Source of the DNA: Siphonodentalium dalli
Lineage: Eukaryota; Mollusca; Scaphopoda; Gadilida; Siphonodentaliidae
Direction of reading: 5' to 3'
NCBI GenBank assembly: GCA_032622095.1
Contig: CP136067.1
Location: 75,234,705 to 75,298,704, forward strand
DNA: 64,000 bases
Positions within the stretch are counted from its first letter, which is position 1; every line of letters starts with the position of its first letter. The position numbers and the translations under genes are program-made. The notes under the pieces were generated by a model. That model had not been told where the DNA came from. It did not search any database and saw only the letters and a program-made list of their open reading frames with translations. This document shows positions 48,116 to 58,266 of the stretch, in pieces.

Positions 48116-48576
48116 GTCGAATATTTGAGAGATCGGAAGGGGCTAGGACCCTAATAATTACATATTTCATAGCTCTAATGATCAAATAATATTAAAAGAT
48201 ACAAAATAAAATCACATTTCTCAACCAGTTCCAAACAGCATAAATTGATCTAGAAGATATTAGAGAAAAACGTCATATTTTCAACTTTCGGCGGCCATTT
48301 TGGCGGCCATGTTGGATGCGGAGTTTCAATTTTGCCTATAAAAGTGGAATTATGTCTTAGCTTCACGAAAATATATACATTTGTATACATTTTACCGCTA
48401 TAAGTTGCATCAAACTGAATTATGGCGCCATATTGTCTGGAGTCTACACGGCTACTTTTTTTTCTTGTTAACATTGCTTAAAAGTTGAAGGATATAATAA
48501 GGAACAAAATGATTGGGGTAAAGTTAAGTCCCATGGGATGGAAGGGTACCCCTATCAGCTCCCGGACTATTAGTTC
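48116..48576. other. Intergenic, unassigned
   Basis: No recognised gene; GGCGGCCATTTTGGCGGCCAT at about 48290-48310 is a short tandem/palindromic patch. Confidence 0.45.
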
Positions 48577-49020
48577 TTATCGGGTAAATTCCTGTCTCTC
48601 CATATATGAATAAATTTGGAGTACTTTTCTTAAGCCCTCTAGGATAAATTTCAAGAACCATAATTCCAGTTTCTCTAGAGGTGCCAGGTTTTCATGTCCC
48701 CATACCTCAGAGCCTTGTGTCACAATCGGAACGTTTGCTTTTTCATAATCATCAATTACGCAATCTATTGTAAGCTTATATTTTCGCATTCTACTTATCA
48801 GCGTGATCATGGCTTTTTTTTCCTACGATTTTACATCGCAGGTTTCGTTCACGGCTAAATCTTCCGGATATATCGATCCATGTGCCTAAATACTTGTAGT
48901 GGTCAACTTTCTAATAACGCGGGTAGTTTTGGTTTAGGTCTGCCTCCAAAAATAATAAATTTGGTCTTTTATGTTCACCTTTAATTTTCAGCGATCGCAG
49001 TATGTCGAATAACAGTTCAA
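48577..49020 (-). pseudogene. LINE ORF2 fragment (palm end and region after it)
   Basis: Three minus-strand frames in order give KTKFIIFGGRPKPKLPALL, DHYKYLGTWIDISGRFS and TQGSEVWGHENLAPLEKLEL-WFLKFIL. These match the KTK...F, YKYLG and YGSEVWG...IE...F-K-L segments that follow the YxDD box in many LINE ORF2 proteins. Two frameshifts and a stop between KVD and its context show decay. The upper boundary coincides with the TTATC tail of the next element (49021), suggesting that element inserted into this one. Confidence 0.75.
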
Positions 49021-49500
49021 CGATAGATAAGATAAGATAAGATAAGATAAGTTTATTGACAATTACACCCACACGGGGCCGATGTCACAACATAAATAAC
49101 AATAAATATATATATAAGTATACACAATTGTAATCAGAATTAAAATGGAAAAAATTTCATGTTTGTTGTTGAAAATCTTGTGTTTCAGACCTTTTGTGGA
49201 AAAAGAGACGGACCATGTTACAGATGATATTGCACGTTTCTGTTTTGTCATTTCGCAGTATGAAAATGAATTTTTGGGCATCAGTCATATTAATAAACTT
49301 GTGATTTACTTTATTTATTTCGTCAAAGAAACAGAGACGAATGCTTTTGTAAATAGGACATTTTAAAATAAAATGTTCCTCAGTTTCCGTTTCCAATCCA
49401 CACTTTCTGCATATTCTCTTGTCTACAGGAATCTTCGGTTGTTTATGGCGCCCTTTTTCAATTTCTAGAGTATGATATGACGTCACAATAGCCAGCCAGT
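49021..49500 (-). pseudogene. LINE 3' end: ORF2 C-terminal zinc knuckle and (TTATC)n tail
   Basis: Minus-strand frame (49157 to about 49500) contains PVDKRICRKCGLETETEEHF followed by ILKCP, a C-x2-C...H-x4-C zinc knuckle typical of LINE ORF2 C termini, preceded by WLAIVTSYHTLE. After the stop comes ~100 bp of AT-rich 3' sequence and a (TTATC)n tail (GATAA on the plus strand, 49025-49052). The N-terminal part of the 146-codon frame, 49500-49597, looks unrelated and probably belongs to the 5' region of the plus-strand element that follows. Confidence 0.75.
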
Positions 49501-49713
49501 CATGAAAAAATAAGCTCCGTAAAATAACGCGAAAAACTACAAAAAAACGACAGAAATGACGCCGAAAAACTTCTACAAAATGACTGTTATATAGCATGGA
49601 ACTTATATGTGAAATTCTGATGGAAAATTCGTGGATGTTTGGAAGTTATTCGATTCTAACTCTCTTGATATACCTACAGGAACATTCTTGTTAATTTAGC
49701 CTTAGCAACGACG

Positions 49714-50848
49714 ATGGAAGAGTTAAAACAAAACAGTAACTCCAACGTGTGCACAGATAAGTGTTTTTCCTGCGATGGAACCTTCAAGAAACTAAGTTAC
49801 AAAATAATATGTGATTTTTGTAAGCACGCTTTCCATGTCAGCTGCCAGGGAATTGAAAGAGAAGATGCGAAAAATCTCGTCAAACGATTAAAGGCCATTT
49901 TATGGCCATGTAAACGCTGCAAACATACAAAAACGCAAGAAAAGAAATATAATCTAGCCTCAACGGACTTAACACACGAGACAGAAACACAAGGAGAATA
50001 TAACCAAGTACAACAAAAGACACATGGATGTAACGACACACATAGCACGATGAAAGCAGTAGAAAAACTAAAGGAAGTAATATTAGAAAAAGTAGTCCTT
50101 AGTCTTGAACAATATGATTTGCGTTTTGAACGATTTGAGAAGAAACAACAGACCAGAATGGAAACGCACACAACAGAAATACGCAGTATTATGTTGAAAA
50201 TGGAAACCAGGATATTCAAAGTAGAAAAGCGGTTATCAAATCATGAAGACAGACAAGCTATCGAGAGAGGTGAGTTTCAAACAAAACTTGACGCCTTGAA
50301 AAGAAAAACGGACAATCAAATCAAGGAATTTCAGAAACAGCAAGCACAATCGTTTGAACTACAGAAAACTGAGATAAAGCAATTACAAGAAAGGTTAGAA
50401 ATGATCATAAACGAGACATTGAAAAGTGTTAGAAAAAACAAAAACATCGTAGAAAACAGAAACAACAACATCATAGTAGCAAACATACCCGAGGGACCAA
50501 CAGAAGAAGCAGATCTGACTCAAATATAAAAAAACAGTAATAAAAATGACAAAATGTGAGGCGACTGAAGTGCTGTCATACCAGCGGATTGGTCACAAAA
50601 CTGAAAACAAACATCGACCAGTGAAATTGTTATTAAATTCTAAACATTCACGAGACCAAATGATAAAAGAAGCGATTTTATTCAATAAAAACGAAACCGG
50701 AGTAAAGGGACAACTAAAATTATATTTCAACCGAGAGTATTCAAGAAAGGAAATAGAAGAACTCAGAGTTGAACTAAAGAAAAAGAGAGAAAATGAACCA
50801 ACAAAAAGATTTTTTATCCAAGACATGGACATTGTCGAATGTCGATGA
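49714..50848 (+). pseudogene. LINE ORF1: PHD finger, coiled coil, RRM-like domain (one frameshift)
   Basis: ORF1 protein of a non-LTR retrotransposon, expected to bind element RNA and form ribonucleoprotein. Starts MEELKQNSNSN. Residues ~14-70 form a C4HC3 PHD-type finger (CFSCDGTF, CDFCKHAFHVSC, WPCKRCK). Residues ~110-245 are a long charged coiled coil (e.g. QTRMETHTTEIRSIMLKMET). At ~250 NNIIVANIPEG opens the RRM-like domain, but a stop follows at 50527-50529. One frame over, 50546-50848 resumes with KHRPVKLLLNSKHSRDQMI and NREYSRKEIEELRVELKKKR and ends FFIQDMDIVECR. Joined, about 375 residues, a normal ORF1 length. Only one frameshift, so comparatively young. No ORF2 follows. Confidence 0.85.
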
Positions 50849-51024
50849 CTTACTACCTATTGTGACAAATTGAAAATTGTTAATGTTCACATTGTAAAAT
50901 TGGGTTACTCCCAATTAATTGATTACAAATAAATGTATTATCATTAGTACAGGAACAAAAAGTCACAAGACTTGTTCCAAGAACATGATGATGATGATGA
51001 TGATGCTTGTTGTAGACCAGTTTC
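50849..51024 (+). mobile_element. 3' end of the ORF1-only element with (GAT)n tail
   Basis: Directly after the ORF1 stop there is ~135 bp of AT-rich sequence containing GTCACAAGACTTGTTCCAAG and then (ATG)n at 50983-51004. No ORF2 sequence lies between, so ORF1 appears joined directly to a 3' tail. Confidence 0.5.
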
Positions 51025-51282
51025 AGAGGTGGATAGATGACCGTGCCGTCGGCATATATGAGTTGAAACGGTTTGGTTCATAAGTTCAAAGACTTGTCAT
51101 CAATGGAGGCGCTGTTCATAGTCTAGACCCTGACAGTTATGTGACTTGAGATAGTCCTCCACATCGTTAAGGTAAAGGGCAAAAACTATCGGCGAGAGGC
51201 CATCCCCTTGTTTTCACCTATATGGCTATCAAAAACATTTGAGAAGGTATTGTTCATCGACACACATATTTTCAGATCTGCA
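51025..51282 (-). pseudogene. LINE RT fragment: motifs B and C, catalytic Asp lost
   Basis: Minus strand, reading from 51277 downward: ICVSMNNTFSNVFDSHIG, then GLSPIVFALYLNDVEDYL (motif B region), KSHNCQGLDYE, and YADGTVI at about 51040-51060, i.e. the YADD box with its second aspartate changed to glycine. Several frame changes are needed. This continues the same RT copy as 51690-51935; the two parts are separated by the MITE at 51283-51649. Confidence 0.75.
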
Positions 51283-51649
51283 CAGGGGGGGGGGGGGTCA
51301 GTCAAAAGTAAAAATATATCACGCTGAAAATGGCCTTAGGTACCCTTGGACTACACAAAAAAACAAAAAGAATGAAAAAAAAAAATTGGAATTTTTTTTA
51401 GCAATTTTTTTCCATTTTAAGGTGCCACGCCCACTAAAATGAATACAGAAATAATGAGTTTCAAAGCAAATAAAACCAATATCTTATACCTATTATGTTC
51501 TTAAGTGGCCACTGAAGACATGGCAAAACTCAAATTTCTTGTATCGGTGAAAAAAATGACAAAAAGTGGATTTTAAAAAAATGGTCCGGCCGCGGGGGAC
51601 CCACCCCCTAGGCCCTATATGTTGCAAATTTTGTCCGACCCCCCCCCCT
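51283..51649. mobile_element. hAT-like MITE inserted in a LINE RT
   Basis: Ends CAGGGGGG...GGTCAGTCAAAA and the complement TTTTGTCCGACC...CCCCCT(G). Flanked by an 8-bp direct repeat GATCTGCA (51275-51282 and 51650-51657), and its removal rejoins the RT frame at LCRS/ENICVS. An 8-bp duplication with CAGGG termini fits hAT elements. 367 bp, no transposase. Its ends are G13 and C10 homopolymers. Confidence 0.85.
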
Positions 51650-51657
51650 GATCTGCA

Positions 51658-51935
51658 TAAATGGTTTTTGATCACGGTAAGTAGCCTTCCTGTTACGTTG
51701 TAGTTTCTAACTTGGTCCAGAGACCCTCACGCCATACTGAATCGAAGGCCTTGGAAAAGTCAATGAATTTCTGTCGCTTAGAATGTTAATAAGGGCATAC
51801 TTAGAGAATACATGGTCGGTTGTTGCGTAGCCCTTGAGGAAACCTGCTTGGGAATCTGTTTGTATACTATTCAAACTTAGAAATTCGTTAATTCTACTGC
51901 TTAATATATACTTACTTAAGGTTACTTAAGGTTGT
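51658..51935 (-). pseudogene. LINE RT fragment: fingers and motif A
   Basis: Minus-strand frames give SSRINEFLSLNSIQTDSQAG, FLKGYATTDHVFSKYALINI and, after a shift, FSKAFDSVWREGLWTKL (motif A, with the catalytic aspartate in AFD) followed by NVTGRLLTVIKNHLCRS. These are RT motifs 2a-A in normal order. The upper end abuts the 3' tail of another LINE at about 51940. Confidence 0.75.
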
Positions 51936-52535
51936 TCCTGACAGCAGGCTTGGCCTCTTTTGTCAGCTCTTCTTGAGTTATCATTTCCATTATTGGTGCG
52001 TCGTATATGTATCGTTTTCTGCTTTTTTCAAGAAATTTATCAAGGCTATTTTTAAATTCATATCTGCATACACTACATCTGATGGTAAGGCATTCCAGGT
52101 GTTTACTATTCTGAAAGGAAGGGTGCTGACTCTTTGTTTGCTGTTATGTGATTGATGGTAGATTGTGTAGTCATGTCCTCTTCCCTCTCTCTTCACCATA
52201 TCTGCTCTCATTGGGATAAGTTTTTGTTCTGAATGAGAGAGTTGGTAGCTGTAATTTCTTCAATCTTTCATCATATTTCAATCCCTTCATTCCCGGAATT
52301 TGTTTGGTGACTCTCTTCTGTACTCTTTCGATATTTTTTATCTGTTCCTTTGAGTTTGGGTGCCATACAGATTGGGCGTATTCTAGTTTGGTTCTGACCA
52401 TAGTGGTGTAGATTGTTTTGATATCTTCTCGTTCATGTTCTTGTATGATCTTCTAATAATTCCAAAAGTGCTGTTTGCTTTATTGATTTTATTGCTGATA
52501 TGTTCTTCGAATTTAAGTTCATATGCTGCTGAAAA
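51936..52535 (-). pseudogene. LINE ORF2 C-terminal region with 3' end
   Basis: Minus strand from 52530: HISNKINKANSTFGIIRRSY, then VRTKLEYAQSVWHP, IERVQKRVTKQIPGM, YDERLKKLQLPTLSFR, and after a shift GHDYTIYH ... LPFRIVNTWNALPSDVV with a final FLKKAEND before the stop (51990). This is the well known tail of Jockey/CR1-type ORF2 (LEYAxxVW.P...LExVQRRxTK...FxxRVVNxWNxLP). At least two frameshifts. After the stop the ~50-bp 3' sequence ends in AACCTTAAGTAACCTTAAG. Confidence 0.82.
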
Positions 52536-52817
52536 TCTTTGATAAAATACACAAAAGGGTTATCCTTCTATAACAAACGGTATTAAGGGGGTACTCATCT
52601 TTGTTTTTTTTTTAAATTGGCTTTACTATACCAATAGACTAGACTACAGGAAGAAATACTAATGTCTTGGCTACTCCCTAGGAGTACTAACCATGGTGAA
52701 CATATAGAATATTTTGTGAGTTGTGTACGAATGTCGACCCCCCACCATTCCCGTCAATATATCTATTCAATGGTTGTTGTCAGATATTGTACTGTATATA
52801 AATGTATAATATAATAA

Positions 52818-52852
52818 AAAAAAGAAAGAAAAAAGAAAGAAAGAAAGAAAGT
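52818..52852. repeat. (AAAG)n microsatellite
   Basis: AAAGAAAG-rich run of about 35 bases. Confidence 0.85.
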
Positions 52853-53171
52853 TTTAACGATGCAATTAAAATCACATGGCTGAATCATCCATAATGTGTA
52901 AACAACCAAAATGGGCCCCTCTGCTAAAAGACAACCCTCGTGATCGTTTAGCCCCTATATCTAACCATGACATACGACGCTAAGTTCCTGACAAAACAAT
53001 TTCCAAAACTTCCCAACCTGTTGTGGAGAGATATTTTCAGATCCTGGTGCAAATTAATGAGCGTATATATAGATGATAAAGCTGACAAATGCATGTCAGC
53101 GACCAATATGGAATATTATAACATTAAAACGAAAGGGGGCCAATTAATATTAAAATACTTAAAAGTAACCG
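52853..53171 (+). pseudogene. LINE ORF2 fragment downstream of RT (plus strand)
   Basis: Frames in order read AIKITWLNH, KWAPLLKDNPRD and FPKLPNLLWRDIFRSWCKL. This matches the segment after the RT core in several LINE lineages (xLKxxWIxRL...W...LL......NPFWRDVxxAW..L). The last part is the N-terminal half of a 212-codon frame (52967-53605), whose C-terminal half comes from an adjoining inverted-repeat element, so that frame is a fusion by juxtaposition, not a gene. Confidence 0.55.
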
Positions 53172-53300
53172 AACATTGGGTTAATGTCACCCAACTTTAT
53201 AGACCAAGTCTTCTCGGTCCACAACAGCTTGGGATATCGGTTGGGATGATGCTGTTTCTGCACCGAGTCCCACCCAATTGCTCTTCTATAACGGACGAGT
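53172..53300. repeat. Left arm of a distant inverted repeat pair
   Basis: CAAGTCTTCTCGGTCCACAA, CAGCTTGGGATATCGGTTGG and GCTCTTCTATAACGGACG reappear inverted at 55935-56045. If these are TIRs the element would be ~2.9 kb (53172-56045), containing the E-family MITE and the tandem array at 54130-54665. Confidence 0.7.
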
Positions 53301-53605
53301 TACGCCCAGAATCGTGGGCGGGAGTTATTTCGCCCTCCGTGTGTATTATAAGCTGCTGTCTCTTGCCAATCTATGGGGCATGGGGTTTTATTTATAGAAA
53401 TTGGGATTTTTGGGACGCATTAAAAGTTGTAGTGCGACCCGAGGCCGAGTCCGGTAAAAGGTGTAGTTGGGAATTTAAATTTCGTTTATTGCCATTTACA
53501 TTATTATATCATGTAGCGGGCGTCTCTCGAGACATACTAGATCGACCCATGGTCGGTTATTCGCATGCCAAAAAGTGCAAGGCGATTAATTCTAACGGGA
53601 ATTAG

Positions 53606-54129
53606 CGCACTGTGCGTTATGTGTTTCTATTGTTCTTTAACCTGCTTTGTTACATTGTTATTTGAACATCTTTCGTTTATTTTCACATGACATAAATCGG
53701 AATGCTATCTACTATTATACTGCACGGGGATTTGACGATTGTATAAGAAATTTAATTCGAACATGAATCCTACGAGGTGTTTGTTTATATCGGTGTTTAA
53801 CATGTTATTTAATATTGTTTAATGAACTTTTTTCATTTAGTTATACGCGACAAATATCGGCAAGTTATATTCTAAATGAATTGGGATGGTAATTATTAAC
53901 CATTTCCCACGTTAGCCTTCGTGCTGTTTGTAAATATTGACTTTTCATTTCTTCGTATGTGGAATATATCGGATCTCTGAATAGAGATGTTATTAAGAAA
54001 AGTTCCAACACTAATCCTTCACATTGGTTGTTTAACATACAAAGTGGCCTAATTCTAAACATCATTTTTATTTATGTGTACCACGAGGATATATCAGAAT
54101 GTTATATGAATTGAAGAATGTTCAGAAAT
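53606..54129. other. Intergenic, unassigned
   Basis: Nothing recognised. Confidence 0.5.
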
Positions 54130-54665
54130 TACCCCCCCCCCCTTCCTATGACCATGTTTGTATTGATCCTCATGGGGAGGGGGCATATTATAATTAGTAC
54201 TCATTGGACCATGTTTTAATTGGCCCTCATGGGACTATATTGTATTTCACCCCAGTGGGACCGCAGTTTAATTAACACTGGTGACACCATATTTTAATTT
54301 TAATTAATCCTCATAATGGGACCATATATTTATTCATTAATTAAGTCACGTTACCATATTTTAATTGACCTTAATGTGACCATATTTCAATTACCCCCCC
54401 CCCCCCATGGGTCAATATTTGTATTAGCCCTTATGGGACGATATTTTAATTAACCATCATGGGACAATATTTTTATTAACCCTCATTGGACGATATATTA
54501 ATTTACCCTCATGGGACCATATTTTATTTAACCGTGATGTGACCATATTTTAATTTACCCTCATCGGTCCATATTTCAATTAACCCTCTCTGGGTGTGAC
54601 CATATTTTAATTTACCCCCATGGAACCATACATGTATTTTTAATTCATCCTTATGAGAGGTCATA
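54130..54665. repeat. Degenerate ~30-bp tandem repeat
   Basis: About sixteen units of the type CCCTCATGGGACCATATTTT-AATTAA with strong divergence; homopolymers C11 (54132-54142) and C13 (54394-54406) replace the CCC of two units. Confidence 0.85.
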
Positions 54666-55360
54666 TCAGGAGTGCATTACCTGAGGTCATTCTTAGATCA
54701 GCATTACGCCCTCCTAGGGTGTATATTGGAAAGTATATATATATCTGACCCTGTCGCAGGAGGTGGTTGACTAAATGTGATTAAAACATACTCGGTATTT
54801 GCGTAATTGGATACTAAATGTGATTAGAAACTTGCTCGTATTTGAACCATGTTACGAAAATCGCAAATTTTTGCCCGATTATTATTCTGCATGCTATTTC
54901 ATGCGCTACTCAGACCACTATTTCAAATGAAATTAGAAAAAAAATATCACATATAATCAACTACATAGGCGTTACCTATATACAGATTTTTCACAATCAC
55001 CACATTAAAGTTGTTATATTGTATATATGGCTAATAATATGATCTTGAGGCGTATTTCTGACTATGGTTTTCTTGTATTGCTTGTATGTCGTCGGATTAG
55101 GTCAAATGCATGGAAGCTTTGCGTATATGAACATAGCGGGAAGCCTTTCCCGAGCATGATGATAAAAAACATTAATGTATCAGAGGTCCGTTAAATGTCA
55201 AAGAAACGAGATTTATAAGTAAACAAAGCCTAGTTTTCCAGACAATTTCGATTTGTCGCGCTATCAGAAAATGCATGTAAACAATACATTAAACGATCGT
55301 ACCATTACTATGCCTTTTTTCTATTCCGATAGATGATATATCATTTTGAAGAAAGATTAA
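54666..55360. other. Intergenic, unassigned
   Basis: Nothing recognised. Confidence 0.5.
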
Positions 55361-55845
55361 AGGTACTCAATCCGATAAAACTCCTCTCAATTACTATTTC
55401 AATGGCTTCGGGGTCAAAAATATTTGATTCGAGTCGAGGAAGTCACCCATCAAAGCTCAGATTTGTTAGATATCGATTTTAGAAATCTATTATTTTTCAT
55501 TATCGGGAATACGTTCTGGCCCAGAACTCAGTCAAAATTGCGTTATTATTACCACTTGATTTTAGAGTTATCCATCCTTGTCTGTTTGAATAGATTTTGG
55601 TGTACACACCCCGAGCAGATTACGGCAGTTGAAGGCAATTATTAGTAGGCCTACTCATCTCGAGTAAATAACAAATTTCAAAAATCAATATCTAATAACT
55701 CTGAGCTTTGTTTGATGGGTTCCTCGACTCGAATCAAATATTTTTTACCCCCAAAGCCAAAGAAATAGTAATATAGGACCCTCTGATCGGATTGTTGTTG
55801 TTGGAATCTGTTGAGATGGGGACCCTCTGTTCGGATTGAGTACCT
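55361..55845. mobile_element. TTAA-flanked MITE, family E copy 2
   Basis: Opposite orientation to copy 1 at 10629-11015, same termini AGGTACTCAATCCG / CGGATTGAGTACCT, flanked by TTAA at 55357-55360 and 55846-55849. About 100 bp longer; near the right end the sequence GACCCTCTG(A/T)TCGGATTG occurs twice, separated by a TTGTTGTTGG stretch. Confidence 0.88.
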
Positions 55846-55934
55846 TTAATCGCGGACATGTCAAATGATAAATCACATTGAGTGGTTTACGTGAATGCCC
55901 GGGCTCCACGTGTATATACATATACGTCTTTTGA

Positions 55935-56050
55935 ATGAACGTCCGTTATAGAAGAGCGACGAGCGGGACTCGGTCCAAAAACAGCATAATCCCAATCGAT
56001 ATCCCAAGCTGTTGTGGACCGAGCAGACTTGGTCTACCAACTTTATAATC
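55935..56050. repeat. Right arm of the inverted repeat pair with 53172-53300
   Basis: CGTCCGTTATAGAAGAGC, AATCGATATCCCAAGCTG and TTGTGGACCGAGCAGACTTG are the complements of segments in 53172-53300. Confidence 0.75.
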
Positions 56051-56222
56051 AAACATTGGATTAAAGCAATCCACATTTATAACCAAACATTGGGTTAAAT
56101 CAACCTAACGTTAATATGACCAAACATTGGGTTAAAGCCGCCTAACTTTATAACCAATCATGGGGTTAAAGCAACCCAACTTTATAACCAAGCATTGGGT
56201 TAAAGATAATAACCCAACATTA
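56034..56222. repeat. ~35-bp tandem repeat, five units
   Basis: Unit CAACTTTATAACCAAACATT-GGGTTAAAG. The unit is partly palindromic (CCCAA...TTGGG), and one unit also occurs at 53170-53205 next to the left inverted-repeat arm. Confidence 0.85.
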
Positions 56223-56601
56223 AGCCAATGGAATTGAGTTACAATTAAAGAAATATATATTATAAATGTGAGGAAGATTCAAGTCATTTTGGATACAGAA
56301 CTGTGCGCATAAGATCAGACCTGAAACAAAGATTTCCATTAAATTATGTCTCATCTATTCGAAAAGGGTAGTATAAACTGCGACGAATTGTCAGATAAAT
56401 TGAGTTTTTTTTATTTTCGACAAATATATTAACCAGATATCAATACCGCACAAAATTGTTTTAACAATATTTATAGTAACATGAAACTCGTTGAATAAAA
56501 AATTATACATTTCGAAGTATACAATTTGTTCAACAGAACTTAATAGTTTCTGATTTATGATATATTATTAATTGTCATGTGTTCAGAAACTTCAGAAACT
56601 T
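56223..56601. other. Intergenic, unassigned
   Basis: AT-rich, nothing recognised. Confidence 0.45.
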
Positions 56602-57262
56602 CATACTACTTATTTATGTGGGCAGTAGCCTCTATACGGGCGCCTGTGGCGCATAATATACTATGGGTGGCGGGATGGGGGGGGGGGGGGGGGTGGGTGG
56701 GCTCACATCATACTACTTATTTATGTGGGCAGTAGCCTCTATATGGACGCCTGTGGCGCATAAGATACTATGGGTGGCGGGATGGGGTGGTGGGTGGGCT
56801 CACATCATACTACTTATTTATGTGGGCAGTAGCCTCTATAGGGGCGCCTGTGGCGCATAAGATATTATTGATGGCGGGATGGGGGTGGGTGGGCTCACAT
56901 CATACTACTTATTTATGTGGGCAGTAGCCTCTATACGGGCGCCTGTGGCGCATAAGATACTATGGGTGGCGGGATGGGAGGGTGGGTGGGCTCACATCAT
57001 ACTACTTATTTATGTGGGCAGTAGCCTCTATACGGGCGCCTGTGGCGCATAAGATACTATGGGTGGCGGGATGGGCGGGGGGGGGGGGGTGGGTGGGCTC
57101 ACATCATACTACTTATTTATGTGGGCAGTAGCCTCTATACGAGCGCCTATGGCGCATAAGATACTATGGGTGGCGGGATAGGGGGGTGGGTGGGCTCACA
57201 TCATACTACTTATTTATGTGGGCAGTAGCCTCTATACGGGCGCCTGTGGCGCATAAGATACG
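56602..57262. repeat. Tandem array, seven copies of a 95-107-bp unit
   Basis: Unit CATACTACTTATTTATGTGG, GCAGTAGCCTCTATACGGGC, GCCTGTGGCGCATAAGATAC, GGGTGGCGGGATGGG plus a variable G run. Starts at 56602, 56709, 56806, 56901, 56998, 57105, 57202. Spacing varies only because the G run varies (up to G17 at 56677 and G13 at 57077). The array is bracketed by a direct repeat ATGTGTTCAGAAACT (about 56578 and 57264). Confidence 0.95.
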
Positions 57263-57343
57263 ATGTGTTCAGAAACTAAAAGTTATGGTATTCTTCTTAA
57301 AGGGGAACGGATATCGAATCTAATTTTTTTTAATTTGCAAACC

Positions 57344-57772
57344 TATGGAGCTCCGCAGGCGACATGCGAGAATTTTTTTTTTACAATTCGTGGGAACGGA
57401 CTCAGTTCGTGCGCACGAATTGCAATTCGTGGCCACCGACTCAGTTCGTGGGAACGGACTCAGTTCGTGCGCACGAATTGCAATTCGTGCGCACGAACTG
57501 AGTCCGTTCCCACGAACTGAGTCCGTTCCCACGAACTGAGTCCGTTACCATGAACTGAGTCCGTTACCACGAACTGAGTCCGTTCCCACGAACTGAGTCC
57601 GTGGCCACGAATTGCAATTCGTGCGCACGAACTGGGTCCGTTCCCACGAACTGAGTCCGTGGCCACGAATTGCAATTCGTGCGCACGAACTGAGTCCGTT
57701 TCCACGAAGTGCAATTCGTGCGCACGAATTGTAAAAACAAATTTATCCGCATGTCACCTGCGGGGCTCCATA
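57344..57772. mobile_element. Foldback element family C (TTCGTGCGCACGAA modules)
   Basis: Terminal inverted repeats TATGGAGCTCCGCAGGCGAC and its near complement GTCACCTGCGGGGCTCCATA, with possible TA duplication. The body alternates AACTGAGTCCGTTCCCACG modules with palindromes TTCGTGCGCACGAA and TTCGTGGCCACGAA separated by TTGCAATT, in both orientations. Frames of 64-85 codons on both strands are read-through. Confidence 0.9.
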
Positions 57773-58266
57773 CAAACCAGTGCAAACAATTTTTGTTATG
57801 CGCATAAGACATTTAGGAACAGTGAACCATAAAATAAGGTTTATACATGTCAGTTTCTCGTTATAAACTAGCTCAAATTGGATTATATCGATATAGTAAC
57901 AGGTCCTGTGATGGAATTCCCAATTTTGACACAGTGTATCCAATAACCATATATATGAACACATATACTTGTAAGTAGAATTGGCCAAGATCTGTGTGGA
58001 TAAGACACTGTGAAGCCTTTTCACGGAGGTGAGTGAGTAATGTTTTATTATTTTTCCATATCTCTTGTGTGCCAGTCAATATATATCCTTTATTTCCTCC
58101 GTTAACGAAGAGCTGTTACAATATATTTTAAATGTTTACACAATTGCAATGAACAAATGAACGAATACAAAAAAAAAGGAATATGTAAGTAAACAAACAT
58201 TAATGTGTGTGGTAGACAGATAAGCCAGGTCGGTAAGCAGACTGTGTGTCATGCATACAACAGGCC
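57773..58266. other. Intergenic, unassigned
   Basis: Nothing recognised. Confidence 0.5.

Noticed and set aside
52967-53605. 212-codon plus-strand frame as a single new gene
   Set aside because: The N-terminal half fits a LINE ORF2 fragment and the rest crosses an inverted-repeat arm found again at 55935-56050, so the frame is a chance fusion.
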